Shown: one piece after another, positions 15,150 through 23,618 of the stretch
Layout: every line of letters begins with the position of its first letter
Position numbering within the stretch: position 1 is the first letter of the stretch
Assembly: GCF_031081985.1 (NCBI RefSeq)
Contig: NZ_JARWSK010000001.1
Location: 496,001 to 560,000 of the forward strand
Reading direction: 5' to 3'
DNA: 64,000 nt
Source of the DNA: Komagataeibacter xylinus
GTDB lineage: Bacteria; Pseudomonadota; Alphaproteobacteria; Acetobacterales; Acetobacteraceae
Notes under the pieces: generated by a model
Seen by the model: the letters and a program-made list of their open reading frames with translations, nothing else
The model's database searches: none
Told to the model about the DNA's origin: nothing
Program-made: the position numbers and the translations under genes

Positions 15150-17135
15150 TCAGTAATCGTCCGGGTCAACAAGGCGTAGGCCGGGTCGCTGGGCACGTTC
15201 CATTTCCATGGCTCGCACCAGATAGTCGTCTTCTTCTTCATCCGGCTGGATGGCGATGGCGGCATTACCGGACGTGGCGGCAGCAGGGCGGAACGGGCGC
15301 ACCACCTTGGCCTCCATGGGCGTTTCTTCCGCCGCATCGGGATCGGGGGCGTAAATGTCCTGCAATTCCGCGATGGACATGCGGTTCTGCGCCTTTTCCA
15401 TATCCTTCTGCGCCTTGATCCACGCCTTGCGTGCCCGGTTGTGGGACTGGGCAGCCCCCTTGTCGGCGAAGCCTGCCGCAGCAAGGCACGGCGCTTCACA
15501 CACGAAGGTGCCGTCCAGGCGGTAAACGAACACCGATCCCTGCAATGCCTGCGGGTCAAACCGCACCACAAGTTGCTGCCCGCGCAACGCGGTCAGTTCT
15601 TCCGCCCAGAAGCGGTTGCCTTCCAGCTTGAATTCACCCGTGGTCTTGTCCGCGCGGATCGCTTCCGCCGCCAGCAGCCACAGCCGACGCTGTTCCGGCG
15701 TGGCCTTGGTGATGGGAGCGGTGGCATAAGATGCTTCGAAAGCCTGTTTGAAGCTGAGTTTTCCGCCGCATACCTTGCTGCGCCGCCCTATACGCTCGTT
15801 GTGCTCCTGAATGCCTTCCGCCACTACCTTGATGAACAACTCCAGTGGCACGGACCGGCTGCCGTAGTTCTCTGGCTTGTTCATCGGGTTATTCCCGGCA
15901 TACGCTCCCTCGAACAGCGGATGCTTGGCCAGCCCCTGCGCCAGATCGCGCCACGCACGCTCGATCGGCTTTGACTGCCCGCTATAGGGATTAACAAACC
16001 GCACATCCACGCCAAGCTGGGGCATGATGCCCTGCGGTTCATCATCCCGAAGCTTGAAGCGGTAGCGGTTTTCGACCCCGCCGGTCAGCCACTTGCTAGC
16101 GAAGGCGCGCCCGTTATCCAGATAGCATTTATGGGGGATACCATAGCGTTCCACCATGTCACCAAACGCCAGACGAACCATCTCCTTGTTTTCGGAAATA
16201 TCCAGACGCCATGACAGGATCATGCCGGTAAACAGATCCTGAAAGGCCACTAAAACGGGCCTTACAGGCTTCTGAATGCCCGGATAATCAACGAACACGT
16301 CAAAGACATGACCATCGACATTTACCGCCTCCATGGCATGGAAGATGGAGCGGTCACGCTCCTGCGCGGGGAACATGCGGTGCAGGGCATCGTTACCTTC
16401 CCGGCACAGGGTCAGCAGCGCCGGTCCCAGCGCGTCCATGCGCCGCTTGAGCGTCTTTGCTGATGGCAACTTCCATCCCTCCTTTTTGGCTTGTCCCTGC
16501 AAGCGCCGGTAGCAGTCATTGAAGGTCGGACCAGACAGGCGCAGGTAATCGGCTTTCAGGATTTCCCATGCCTCACGCGGACACTCCGCGCGCGACTTGG
16601 CCGTGGCGTAATGCGGTGCCAGGGCGGCCAGCCAGTCGCACCGGTTCAGCCCGCGCACATCCCGATACCAGTTGTATATCGTGGTCGTGCCCACGCCGCG
16701 CAGCGCTGCAATCTGTATGATCGCGTAATTCTTGCGCACGCCATGTTGGATCAGCGTCTCCACCGCATCCAGTATCTGGTATGCCCGGCGGGCTTCCTCC
16801 TTTCTGTTCTCCGGCATGGCGTCAAAGCGCCACCACAGGTCTTCACGTTCACGCCGGGCGCGGTCTTCATCCGGCTTCTGTGCTGCCTCGGCAGCCTGCA
16901 TCCGCATGACCAGGGCAGCCTGTGCAGGGAGCGGAAGGGAATACATGGTGAATTCGTATCCGCCCCCCCGGCCATTACGCTCACGCCATGTCTGACCCTT
17001 AAGTTCAGGGTTCATCCAGCCTTCTGCGTTGCACCTTTCGCGCATGTTTCGTTCGGTGGCAGGCAAAGTGGGGAGCGCCATAGCCGCCAGTTCGGTTAGC
17101 GAAAACCAGTGCTGCTGTGCAGTAACCGCCATCAC
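15150..17135 (-). CDS. MuA-like DDE transposase
   Basis: 661 residues, very close to Mu A (663). N-terminal Mu-type DNA-binding domain (WFSLTELAAMALPTLPATER), an Ibeta/gamma helix-turn-helix (YAIIQIAALRGVGTTTIYNWYRDV) and the RNase-H-fold core. The likely catalytic residues are D in VNVDGHVFD (about 272), D in YLDNGRAF (about 339) and E in PIERAWRD (about 391), spaced as in Mu A (269, 336, 392). It joins the phage ends to target DNA for integration and replicative transposition. It overlaps the gene before it by 4 bases. Confidence 0.96.
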   Translation of the reverse strand: MMAVTAQQHWFSLTELAAMALPTLPATERNMRERCNAEGWMNPELKGQTWRERNGRGGGYEFTMYSLPLPAQAALVMRMQAAEAAQKPDEDRARREREDLWWRFDAMPENRKEEARRAYQILDAVETLIQHGVRKNYAIIQIAALRGVGTTTIYNWYRDVRGLNRCDWLAALAPHYATAKSRAECPREAWEILKADYLRLSGPTFNDCYRRLQGQAKKEGWKLPSAKTLKRRMDALGPALLTLCREGNDALHRMFPAQERDRSIFHAMEAVNVDGHVFDVFVDYPGIQKPVRPVLVAFQDLFTGMILSWRLDISENKEMVRLAFGDMVERYGIPHKCYLDNGRAFASKWLTGGVENRYRFKLRDDEPQGIMPQLGVDVRFVNPYSGQSKPIERAWRDLAQGLAKHPLFEGAYAGNNPMNKPENYGSRSVPLELFIKVVAEGIQEHNERIGRRSKVCGGKLSFKQAFEASYATAPITKATPEQRRLWLLAAEAIRADKTTGEFKLEGNRFWAEELTALRGQQLVVRFDPQALQGSVFVYRLDGTFVCEAPCLAAAGFADKGAAQSHNRARKAWIKAQKDMEKAQNRMSIAELQDIYAPDPDAAEETPMEAKVVRPFRPAAATSGNAAIAIQPDEEEDDYLVRAMEMERAQRPGLRLVDPDDY

Positions 17136-17590
17136 CAGTCACCCCCACGCATAGCCTGACGGCGCAGGGCATTTTCACGACGTGCCAGCTCTTTCTTGTG
17201 CTCACTAACCGCGGCAAGCTCGATCATAGGCAGGTAGCGGCGCTCGATCACAGCCCAGCCGAGCGGCTCCGCCATGAACTCCAGCAGCCTGCGGTCCCGC
17301 GTAACAGATAGAAGGGCATCGAATCTCGGCACGCTGATCTGATGCCCTTCACGCTGCACGCTGGCGTACGCATTGATCATGTTTATCGACACCGGCTTTT
17401 CCAGCAGGTCGGACATCGCCGCCGCAATCTGCTCACGCGACCGCCCGCAGGTGTCCAGCGAGACGGAAATGGCGCGCGACAGGCGCGATGTGAACTGGTT
17501 GGCGCGGATCAGGCGCGGGTCAAACCGCACCACCGGATTGGGCGGAACCCAGTCCAGCAGGGAAAGCTGTTCAGGTGCATTCCGGGTCAT
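17132..17590 (-). CDS. Hypothetical phage protein between ParB-like and transposase genes
   Basis: 152 residues. It starts MTRNAPEQLSLLDWVPPNP and has helical segments (SREQIAAAMSDLLEKPVSINMINAYAS) resembling a helix-turn-helix, then a basic C-terminus. It overlaps both neighbours by 4 bases, so it is translated together with the ParB-like protein and the transposase and may help regulate transposition. No family recognised. Confidence 0.65.
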   Translation of the reverse strand: MTRNAPEQLSLLDWVPPNPVVRFDPRLIRANQFTSRLSRAISVSLDTCGRSREQIAAAMSDLLEKPVSINMINAYASVQREGHQISVPRFDALLSVTRDRRLLEFMAEPLGWAVIERRYLPMIELAAVSEHKKELARRENALRRQAMRGGDW

Positions 17591-18399
17591 GCCGCTGCCC
17601 TTTCTTCTGCCTGATAGCCGGGAAGATGTGGCGCGAAGAACTCAATGATCTGCTTGCGCTCCGCAGGGGATGCCTTGCGCCAGATGGCAGCCGTCTTTTC
17701 CAGTGCACCTGGCGGCGTAGGCTTCGGGCGACCAGCAAGCTGGCGCACGATCTCGGACACCTTCCGCACGCCCGGCCATTGGGCCACGAAATCCGCGATC
17801 TGGCGCTGCATGTCCGGCTCCTGCTTGGCCAGTTCATCAAGCTGTGCGCCGCTATCGGCCAGCCAGGTGCCCGTGATTTTTTCGCGGACATCCGGCATGA
17901 TGTGAGTGTAACGGGCAATGGACCGGCGGATGGTGCTGGCATCAATGCCCAGCTTTTCACCCGTGCTTTTAGTGAAGGAAGGGATCAAGTGTGCAAGGTT
18001 GCACTCTTGATCTGACTTCCGGTCGCCACCGTGCTTCGTTTCCGGGTGCAGTTCCTCATAAACCGCCTTGCGTTCGGCCAGAAACGTAGCCTTGTCCAAC
18101 GGGCTCAACTCCCGGCGGCACAGGTTTTCGTCAATTTCCAGCAGCTTCGCTTCCAGATCGGAAGCCTTCACGATGATGGCAGCGGCATGGTCGATGCCCG
18201 CCAGCTTCATCGCAGCCAGACGGTGGCCGCCAGAAATCAGCGCATACTTGCCAGACCGGCCAAGCTTGCGGACCTCAATGGGTGCTCGCTGGCCGTTCTC
18301 CTGCATGGAAGCGGCAATCAGCGCTGCCCAGTCTGGGTCAACCGCCCGCAGGCGCTCGCCAACCTCGATATCGGCTACAGGGATTTGTTCGATGTTCAT
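17587..18399 (-). CDS. ParB/Spo0J-like N-terminal-domain protein
   Basis: 270 residues. The ParB N-terminal fold is clear: IPVADIEVGERLRAVDPDWAALIAAS, QRAPIEVRK, and SGGHRLAAMKLAG, which holds the GxxR signature (GGHR) of the CTP/nucleotide pocket. The rest is helical, with a helix-turn-helix-like KLGIDASTIRRSIARY. No parA gene lies beside it. Plausible roles are DNA-end binding or control of early transcription. The ends overlap ner and the next gene by 4 bases each. Confidence 0.8.
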   Translation of the reverse strand: MNIEQIPVADIEVGERLRAVDPDWAALIAASMQENGQRAPIEVRKLGRSGKYALISGGHRLAAMKLAGIDHAAAIIVKASDLEAKLLEIDENLCRRELSPLDKATFLAERKAVYEELHPETKHGGDRKSDQECNLAHLIPSFTKSTGEKLGIDASTIRRSIARYTHIMPDVREKITGTWLADSGAQLDELAKQEPDMQRQIADFVAQWPGVRKVSEIVRQLAGRPKPTPPGALEKTAAIWRKASPAERKQIIEFFAPHLPGYQAEERAAA

Positions 18400-18701
18400 G
18401 CCGCCACTCCGTTTTGACGGTGCGCGTCATGCGGCAGGGCGGTAGGTGTCCTGATAACGGTCATGGAAACAGGAGACCCGTCATGATGATAGCGACCCGG
18501 CCAGATGTTCTGCGGCTCACGCCCCAGCACCTTGGCAATCTCGCGTTCAATCGGAACCGAATATCCCACGGTTCCGATGGTTTTGCTCACGGCACGGCTA
18601 TCGCGGCCAATCATGGTGGAGAACTTCGCAAGCGAGCCGTATCGCTTCCGAAGCTCCGCCTTGATGTCCTCGGCGTGCATTCCTCTAGGCTTCTGTGCCA
18701 T
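18396..18701 (-). CDS. ner: Ner-like DNA-binding protein
   Basis: 101 residues. The Ner/Nlp pattern is clear: IKAELRKRYGSLAKFSTMIGRDSRAVSKTI, VPIEREIAKVLG and the diagnostic IWPGRYHHDG. In Mu, Ner turns down early transcription and repressor synthesis. It is the first leftward gene, facing the repressor gene across about 195 bases, and carries an extra 25-residue C-terminal tail. Confidence 0.88.
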   Translation of the reverse strand: MAQKPRGMHAEDIKAELRKRYGSLAKFSTMIGRDSRAVSKTIGTVGYSVPIEREIAKVLGREPQNIWPGRYHHDGSPVSMTVIRTPTALPHDAHRQNGVAA

Positions 18702-18896
18702 ATATATAGCTCCTGAGATTCGGGGCGGTGCCAGCCGCCCTTTTCTTCAACCCCGTTTCAGCGACTTTACGCCGCTGTTGTTCGTCGCGAGGTGTGCCGT
18801 GAGAATATCTAATCCGCAGTGCAGGGCAAGCGCAAAAGTGCGCATCCGACTTCTTATCTGTGGAAATCATGTTGATAAGTGCGGTTACGCATTAGT
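18702..18896. promoter_or_regulatory. Repressor/ner divergent control region
   Basis: Noncoding region between ner (leftward) and the repressor gene (rightward). It holds an inverted repeat CTTATC (18853-18858) / GATAAG (18874-18879) just before the repressor start, a candidate operator. Divergent early and repressor promoters must lie here by analogy with Mu, but I cannot assign the hexamers with confidence. Confidence 0.5.
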
Positions 18897-19652
18897 ATGA
18901 CTGAAGAAATCTCAGGGAAAGACGTTCGGAAGCGTGACATCCAAGTTCCGGACCCGAACTTGGATGCGATCCATCTCGTGGAGCGCCTACGCAGTGCCAT
19001 CAAAAGTGCTGGTGGGAATAAGCACGTATCCGCACTATCTGGCGTTCCTAACGGCTCGATTAATCACTATCTCACGGGCCGATCTATGTCGGCAGAAGCC
19101 GCATCCCGCATAGCCCGTGCATGTGGGGTATCCCTAGACTGGCTTCTTCTCGGTGATGAAGTCTCGCATGCGCGTTCAGAAGTGAGTATCTGCGGTCTAG
19201 AACCATCAGATGATTTGACTCACATCGACTATTATAATGTCGCCGCGTCCGCAGGCTTTGGCCTGTGCGCTGATGAGGCGGAAAAGCCCGAGAAAGTCGC
19301 TATTTCTAAGCGTTTCTTGCGGCAGGACTTGGGGCTTGAGCCCAACCGCGCCATCATGCTGGAAACCCGTGGCGACAGCATGGAGCCCGCCCTACGGGCT
19401 GGGGACCTCCTCGTGGTCGATACCCGCCAGCAGCATATCCTTGATGGCGTCCATGTCCTGGTCGTAAACGGCGGTCTGCTCGTCAAGCGCGTGTCAGCCG
19501 AACCAGACGGCAAGGTCCGCATAGCCTCGGATAACCCGCTTTATCCGCCATTTTTCACGGATATATCCCGCGTGCGCTGGGGGAAACCCGATGGCGACAA
19601 CACAATCACCGTAATCGGCCGCGTAGCCTACAGACTGCAGGCGATGTCGTGA
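18897..19652 (+). CDS. Phage repressor, HTH plus S24 peptidase (LexA/CI-like)
   Basis: 251 residues from ATG 18897. An N-terminal helix-turn-helix (HVSALSGVPNGSINHYLTGRSMS) is followed by an S24 autopeptidase domain with the catalytic Ser in RGDSMEPALRAGDLLVVD (about 162) and the Lys in GGLLVKRV (about 197). It should hold the lysogen and be cleaved on SOS induction, unlike the classical Mu c repressor. The gene reads away from ner. Confidence 0.92.
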   Translation: MTEEISGKDVRKRDIQVPDPNLDAIHLVERLRSAIKSAGGNKHVSALSGVPNGSINHYLTGRSMSAEAASRIARACGVSLDWLLLGDEVSHARSEVSICGLEPSDDLTHIDYYNVAASAGFGLCADEAEKPEKVAISKRFLRQDLGLEPNRAIMLETRGDSMEPALRAGDLLVVDTRQQHILDGVHVLVVNGGLLVKRVSAEPDGKVRIASDNPLYPPFFTDISRVRWGKPDGDNTITVIGRVAYRLQAMS

Positions 19653-19693
19653 TTGAATCATATAAAAATTGCTCTACTTTGGAGAAAGAAGAT

Positions 19694-20059
19694 ATGAATA
19701 ATGCAATTTTATCTGAAGGAAATATCTATATTGACAAAAGCCTTATAAAGATTGGAGAAAGCACTTTTTCTGTATCATCAATTGGAAGTATATCTATTAA
19801 AAAGGAAAAAACTGGTCTATTTAATTTCTTGGCATTTATGGTGGCAGCAATAAGCTTAGCTTTGATAGCATCCTCTGCTTATGCTGCTATCGCTTTTTTT
19901 GTGGTTTCATGCTTTATAATTGGAAAGTTAGGGTTAGATAAATACATAATAATTGTAAAAAATTCATCTGGCGATCAGCCTTTGCTGACTGTTAAGAAAA
20001 AAGACCAGGCTGACCGGATAAAACAGGCAGTGGAAGAGGCGCTTCGCCTGCGCAGCTAG
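19694..20059 (+). CDS. AT-rich membrane protein (DUF6232-like), moron candidate
   Basis: 121 residues from ATG 19694, preceded by GGAGAAAG. A beta-rich N-terminal part (NIYIDKSLIKIGESTFSV) leads into two membrane helices (about 48-88, LAFMVAAISLALIASSAYAAIAFFVVSCFII) and a charged tail. The arrangement recalls DUF6232 proteins, but I am not certain. Base composition is much richer in A/T than all neighbouring phage genes, a sign of separate origin. It is expressed on the repressor strand, so may be made in the lysogen. A GTG at 19649 overlapping the repressor stop is an alternative start. Confidence 0.6.
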   Translation: MNNAILSEGNIYIDKSLIKIGESTFSVSSIGSISIKKEKTGLFNFLAFMVAAISLALIASSAYAAIAFFVVSCFIIGKLGLDKYIIIVKNSSGDQPLLTVKKKDQADRIKQAVEEALRLRS

Positions 20060-20456
20060 AGGATAAGCTCGACCTCTTGATTGAAGCCAGCGTCATCAGC
20101 GTCTGTGGGCGTTATCGTGGCGATCTTAACGTGGCTTCAGGGCTTCCATCACTAGCGCCCTAAGAGGCCATTAAGATTGTTCAGAGCGCGCCGCCATCTG
20201 AACATGCCACGGTTCCAAAGGGTATGTCCCATATGCCTGAAACGCCATTTGCTTCCAGACATTTCCAAATGGCGATTTCATCTTGTGGATAACTCTCCAC
20301 CAGACTAGCCTGCGCCTAGAGAAACCGGTATTTCTCGATCCCATCAGATCCCCGCATATCTCACGAAATCCCGGTTACCTTCTGCTTCCATTCCCACTGT
20401 CCCCTTTCAACGGTAGCGTGCCTGCTTTATGTCACCCTATGTAGTTTTGTACTACA
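20060..20456. other. Noncoding putative left end of the Mu-like prophage
   Basis: No gene is seen here. Arms CGCCATTTG (20243-20251) and CAAATGGCG (20266-20274) face each other, each inside a GAAA(T)CGCCATTTG sequence, and a similar GAAACCGGTATTTC lies at 20321-20334. These may be transposase-binding sites. TGTAGT...ACTACA (20440-20456) would give the prophage a TGT... end, so 20456 is my best guess for the boundary. The other end lies outside the window. Confidence 0.45.
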
Positions 20457-20467
20457 GAGGAAAATTG

Positions 20468-20509
20468 TTGCCTGCACGGTTTTTAGGTATAAGAAACATA
20501 TCCTGACAG
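20468..20509 (+). repeat. 42-bp imperfect repeat, copy 1
   Basis: Matches the copy at 20680-20721 in 33 of 42 positions, sharing CGGTTTTT, ATAA and TATCCTGACAG. No gene lies between the copies. Possibly a promoter or operator of the phage remnant. Confidence 0.5.
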
Positions 20510-20679
20510 TTCTGTATCTGACACGGCCACATAATGCCCATAGGGGAACGGCTTAATTACAGAAAAGCATCAGCGGAAATCATCAAACGCAGAATATACA
20601 GATATGCCTTATGCATAAAATGTGCACGAAGTCGCACGCCAAACCATTCTGGCAGGATGGAGCATGGAAACTGTATTTG

Positions 20680-20721
20680 CTGCCTGCGCGGTTTTTCAGC
20701 ATAAAGAGCCTATCCTGACAG
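20680..20721 (+). repeat. 42-bp imperfect repeat, copy 2, upstream of small terminase
   Basis: Second copy, 60 bases before the small terminase gene. It could carry the promoter of that gene. The 170 bases between the two copies show nothing else I can name. Confidence 0.5.
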
Positions 20722-20781
20722 ACCCACGCCCGGCACCGCTTCCGCGGTTTCCGGGCGTCATGCCTTTTATGGAGAAACAGC

Positions 20782-21180
20782 ATGCCCGAACAGGCCGCCA
20801 CGGGCACGCGGCGCAGCGCCTATAGCCGCAGACTGGCCGATGATATCTGCCTGCGCCTGGCTGATGGGCAGAGCCTGCGCGCCATCTGTGCTGATCCGGC
20901 GCTGCCACACCGCGCCACCATATTGCGCTGGCTGCGCGATAATCCGGCCTTTCGTGCGCTCTATGATACCGCGCGCGAAGCCGCGGCCGACACGCTGGCC
21001 GAAGAGATCATAGCCATTGCCGACCGCGCCACGGGCCGCGAGGATGTACCAGCCATAAAACTGCGCATGGAGGCCCGCATGTGGGTTGCAACGCGCCTGC
21101 GTCCACCGGCTTCCGCCACGCGGGGCGAGGGGGCAGGCAGCATTTCCATTACCATCACCACTGATGACGCAGCCCTTTAG
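20782..21180 (+). CDS. Phage terminase small subunit
   Basis: 132 residues. The N-terminal helix-turn-helix (SYSRRLADDICLRLADGQSLRAI... ATILRWLRDN) and following helix AFRALYDTAREAAADTLAEEIIAIADRA are typical of small terminases. The last 25 residues are Gly/Ser/Thr-rich. It should recognise phage DNA, but with its partner gene damaged it is probably without function. It overlaps the following gene by 17 bases. Confidence 0.85.
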   Translation: MPEQAATGTRRSAYSRRLADDICLRLADGQSLRAICADPALPHRATILRWLRDNPAFRALYDTAREAAADTLAEEIIAIADRATGREDVPAIKLRMEARMWVATRLRPPASATRGEGAGSISITITTDDAAL

Positions 21181-22960
21181 CCTCACGCCCGACCAGCATG
21201 CCGCCAACCGGCTTCTGGGGGGAAATGCCACCCATATCCTGCTGCGGGGTGGGGCGCGTTCGGGCAAGACATTCGTGCTGGTGCGCGCGCTGGTCGTTCG
21301 GGCACTCCGGGCGGCGGGCACGCGGCATGGCATATTTCGCCACAGGTTCAACGCTTTGCGGGCCACCATTGTGGTCGATACGTTTCCCACCGTCATGCGC
21401 CGGTGCTTTCCCTCCGTGCCGTGGCAGCTTTCGCGCACCGACTGGAGCGTGACACTGCCCAATGGCTCGCTCATCATGTTTGGCGGGCTGGATGACGAAG
21501 AACGGACTGAAAAGATACTGGGGCTGGAATTCGCCACCGTCTACCTTAACGAAGCAAGCCAGGTCACTTACGGCGCGCGCAACATGCTGCTTACAAGGCT
21601 GGCGCAGAAATCGCCCCTGGCACTGAAGGAATATATCGATGCCAACCCCCCAACCACCGCGCACTGGCTTTACCGCGTGTTTGAATCCGGTATCGAGCCT
21701 TCATCGGGCCAGCCTTTGCCAGACCCCGCGTGCTACGCCACCATGCAGCTTAATCCGGAGGGCAACCGGGCCAATCTCTCGGCGGAGTATCTGGCCCAGC
21801 TCGCGGCCCTGCCAGAGCGTGAACGCAGGCGCTTTGTGCAAGGCGAATACCAGCAGGCTGTCGATGGTGCTTTGTGGCGCCTGGAGGATTTTCGCCGCGC
21901 CGCAGCAATAACACCCGCCACCAGCCGCCATGTGGGCACGCAGATGCGGCGCATCGTGGTGGCGGTTGACCCGTCAGGCTGCGCCGGGCCGGAAGATACC
22001 CGCTCCGATGAAATCGGCATCATTGTGTGCGGGGTGGATGGCGCGGGCGCGCTTGCCACGGTGACCGAGTGCTTCAAGGTGACAGGTGCCATGCTGGCAA
22101 CCCAGGGCTGGCCCATCGCCGCAGATGATGCCACCACCATTTTCTGGTGGCTGCGCGTGTGGGACCGGGCGGACTGTCACGTTTATGTGCCCCAGCGCGT
22201 GGATGCCGGCCTGCCCACCCGCCTTGATGGCACGCGCAGCACCCATCACGGCCTTGGCTTCGTGCCGTGGGTGTGGATGGCCAATCTGGCGGCACCAGGT
22301 ACGGTGGATGGTCCCTGCACCTTTGCCCCGGCCATCGATACGGTCATCGAATGCGATTATCTGCTCTCGCAATCGGGGCGGGGGCTTAAATACAGTGCGG
22401 ACCCCAGGCTTGTCATCCGCGCGGGGCCGGACCCTTATGCCGATGGCACGCCCGCCAGTACCGGTGGTGCATCCGCTGCCCTGACCCTGCCGCTTGATGG
22501 CGATGCCAAGCTGCTCGAAATCAACGGTGACGCGGCAGGGGCCATGCGCGACCATTACCGTGAACTGCGTGCCAGCGTGATGGAGCAGATCCATGGCAAC
22601 CGCGCACAGGCCGATTGCCTTGCCGCCCCCACATCGGGCCGGGCGATGGAAATGCTCTATCAGCCTCTTTTGTGGCTTGTGGACCGCATGGTGTGCGCGT
22701 TTTCGCATATGCTTGAAGGCGGCGTGCATATTGGCGGACAGGATTACACCAGGCTCGATGCAACGGGGCTTGCGCTGCAATGGCCCCCCTATTTTGCCGA
22801 TACGGAAGCCGAACTGGCGCAACTGGCCCAAGGACTTGGCGCTGCGGTGCAGGGGGGCTTCCTGTCGCGGCAGACTGCCTGCGCCATATTTGCCACCCGC
22901 GCGGGTGGCCCGGCCCCGCATGCCGAGTGGGCACGGCTGAATGCAGCCGACCCGACCTGA
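21164..22960 (+). CDS. Terminase large subunit fused in frame to a portal C-terminal part
   Basis: 598 residues from ATG 21164 (MTQPFSLTPDQHAANRLL). Residues 1 to about 300 are a large terminase: Walker A GGARSGKT, Walker B ATVYLNEAS, and the start of the nuclease domain VVAVDPSG. From about 330 the sequence looks like a phage portal protein instead: GLGFVPWVWMANL, IDTVIECDYLLS, VIRAGPD, then GDAAGAMRDHYRELRASVMEQIHG and SGRAMEMLYQPLLWLVDRM. An in-frame deletion of the terminase end and the portal start explains this. The product could hardly package DNA. The reading frame is intact, so the deletion may be recent. Confidence 0.8.
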   Translation: MTQPFSLTPDQHAANRLLGGNATHILLRGGARSGKTFVLVRALVVRALRAAGTRHGIFRHRFNALRATIVVDTFPTVMRRCFPSVPWQLSRTDWSVTLPNGSLIMFGGLDDEERTEKILGLEFATVYLNEASQVTYGARNMLLTRLAQKSPLALKEYIDANPPTTAHWLYRVFESGIEPSSGQPLPDPACYATMQLNPEGNRANLSAEYLAQLAALPERERRRFVQGEYQQAVDGALWRLEDFRRAAAITPATSRHVGTQMRRIVVAVDPSGCAGPEDTRSDEIGIIVCGVDGAGALATVTECFKVTGAMLATQGWPIAADDATTIFWWLRVWDRADCHVYVPQRVDAGLPTRLDGTRSTHHGLGFVPWVWMANLAAPGTVDGPCTFAPAIDTVIECDYLLSQSGRGLKYSADPRLVIRAGPDPYADGTPASTGGASAALTLPLDGDAKLLEINGDAAGAMRDHYRELRASVMEQIHGNRAQADCLAAPTSGRAMEMLYQPLLWLVDRMVCAFSHMLEGGVHIGGQDYTRLDATGLALQWPPYFADTEAELAQLAQGLGAAVQGGFLSRQTACAIFATRAGGPAPHAEWARLNAADPT

Positions 22961-22983
22961 TTTTTTTTCGTTGATGGAGAGAT

Positions 22984-23487
22984 ATGATGACCCGTGCAAG
23001 CGTGCCCCAGACCCCCGACATTGAAACCCTGCACCGCGAGATGGAAACCCTGCGTGCCGAGCTTGATGCGGCCGTGAATGCCCGCACGACGCTGGAGGGC
23101 GACCTTGCCCGCGCTACCGAGCAGGTCAGCACGGCCCGCACCCGCGCGGACCGCGCCATCATCCGCGCCGAGGCCCGTGCCCTTGCCGCCCGCATGGGAG
23201 CGGTGGAACCTGCCGATGTGGTCCGCCTTGTTGACCTGAGCGCTGTAACGCTCGGCGAAGATGGCGCCCCGCAGGGACTGGACACGATCATGACCGCCGC
23301 GCGTGAAAGCCGGGCCTACCTGTTCGCGTCGCCACAGGGGGCATCGGGCGCTGCGCGTGGCACTACTGCAGCAGGCCCCGCACCCCGCGCAGACGATCCG
23401 GCCCCGTTCGATGCCCGCACGGCAGGAACGCGCGATGTAAAAGCCGCAGCCATGGCGGCAGGGCTGCGCTGGCCGGTGGCGAATTAG
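22984..23487 (+). CDS. Phage scaffold-like protein
   Basis: 167 residues: an N-terminal coiled coil (IETLHREMETLRAELDAAVNARTTLEGDLARA), then ALAARMGAVEPADVVRLVDLSAVTLGEDGAPQGLD and ESRAYLFASP, the pattern of small capsid scaffold proteins that precede the major capsid gene. It follows the portal part by 23 bases. The C-terminal 50 residues are Ala/Gly-rich. ATG 22984 or 22987 can start it, after GGAGA. Confidence 0.7.
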   Translation: MMTRASVPQTPDIETLHREMETLRAELDAAVNARTTLEGDLARATEQVSTARTRADRAIIRAEARALAARMGAVEPADVVRLVDLSAVTLGEDGAPQGLDTIMTAARESRAYLFASPQGASGAARGTTAAGPAPRADDPAPFDARTAGTRDVKAAAMAAGLRWPVAN

Positions 23488-23618
23488 GGCCTGAGCCGAC
23501 AGACCACAGGGCGGTTCATTACCTGAACGTGACGACCAGAAGACTGTTTGAAAATAATTCCCTGATTTGCTTTTTTAAAAATATAAAAGTAAAGAATATA
23601 TAGAAATAATGTAAATTT

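Larger units (their letters stand above)
1..20456 (-). mobile_element. Mu-like transposable prophage (left part; right end outside window)
   Basis: Gene order and content follow phage Mu: divergent repressor and ner, MuA DDE transposase, MuB ATPase, early genes with gemA and mor, lysozyme, gp25/26/27/28-like genes, portal (DUF935), gpF, gpG and protease I. All except the repressor and one neighbour are on the minus strand, so the Mu left end lies near 20.4 kb and the structural right part runs off the window start. No gene on the phage side is visibly broken, so it may be intact. Departures from Mu are a parB-like gene before transposase A, an ACP-like gene and a spanin pair among the head genes. 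The exact left boundary is inferred. Confidence 0.9.

Noticed and set aside
18685-18870. 61-codon minus-strand frame between ner and the repressor
   Set aside because: Lies in the expected operator region, overlaps the ner start and shows no protein-like pattern.
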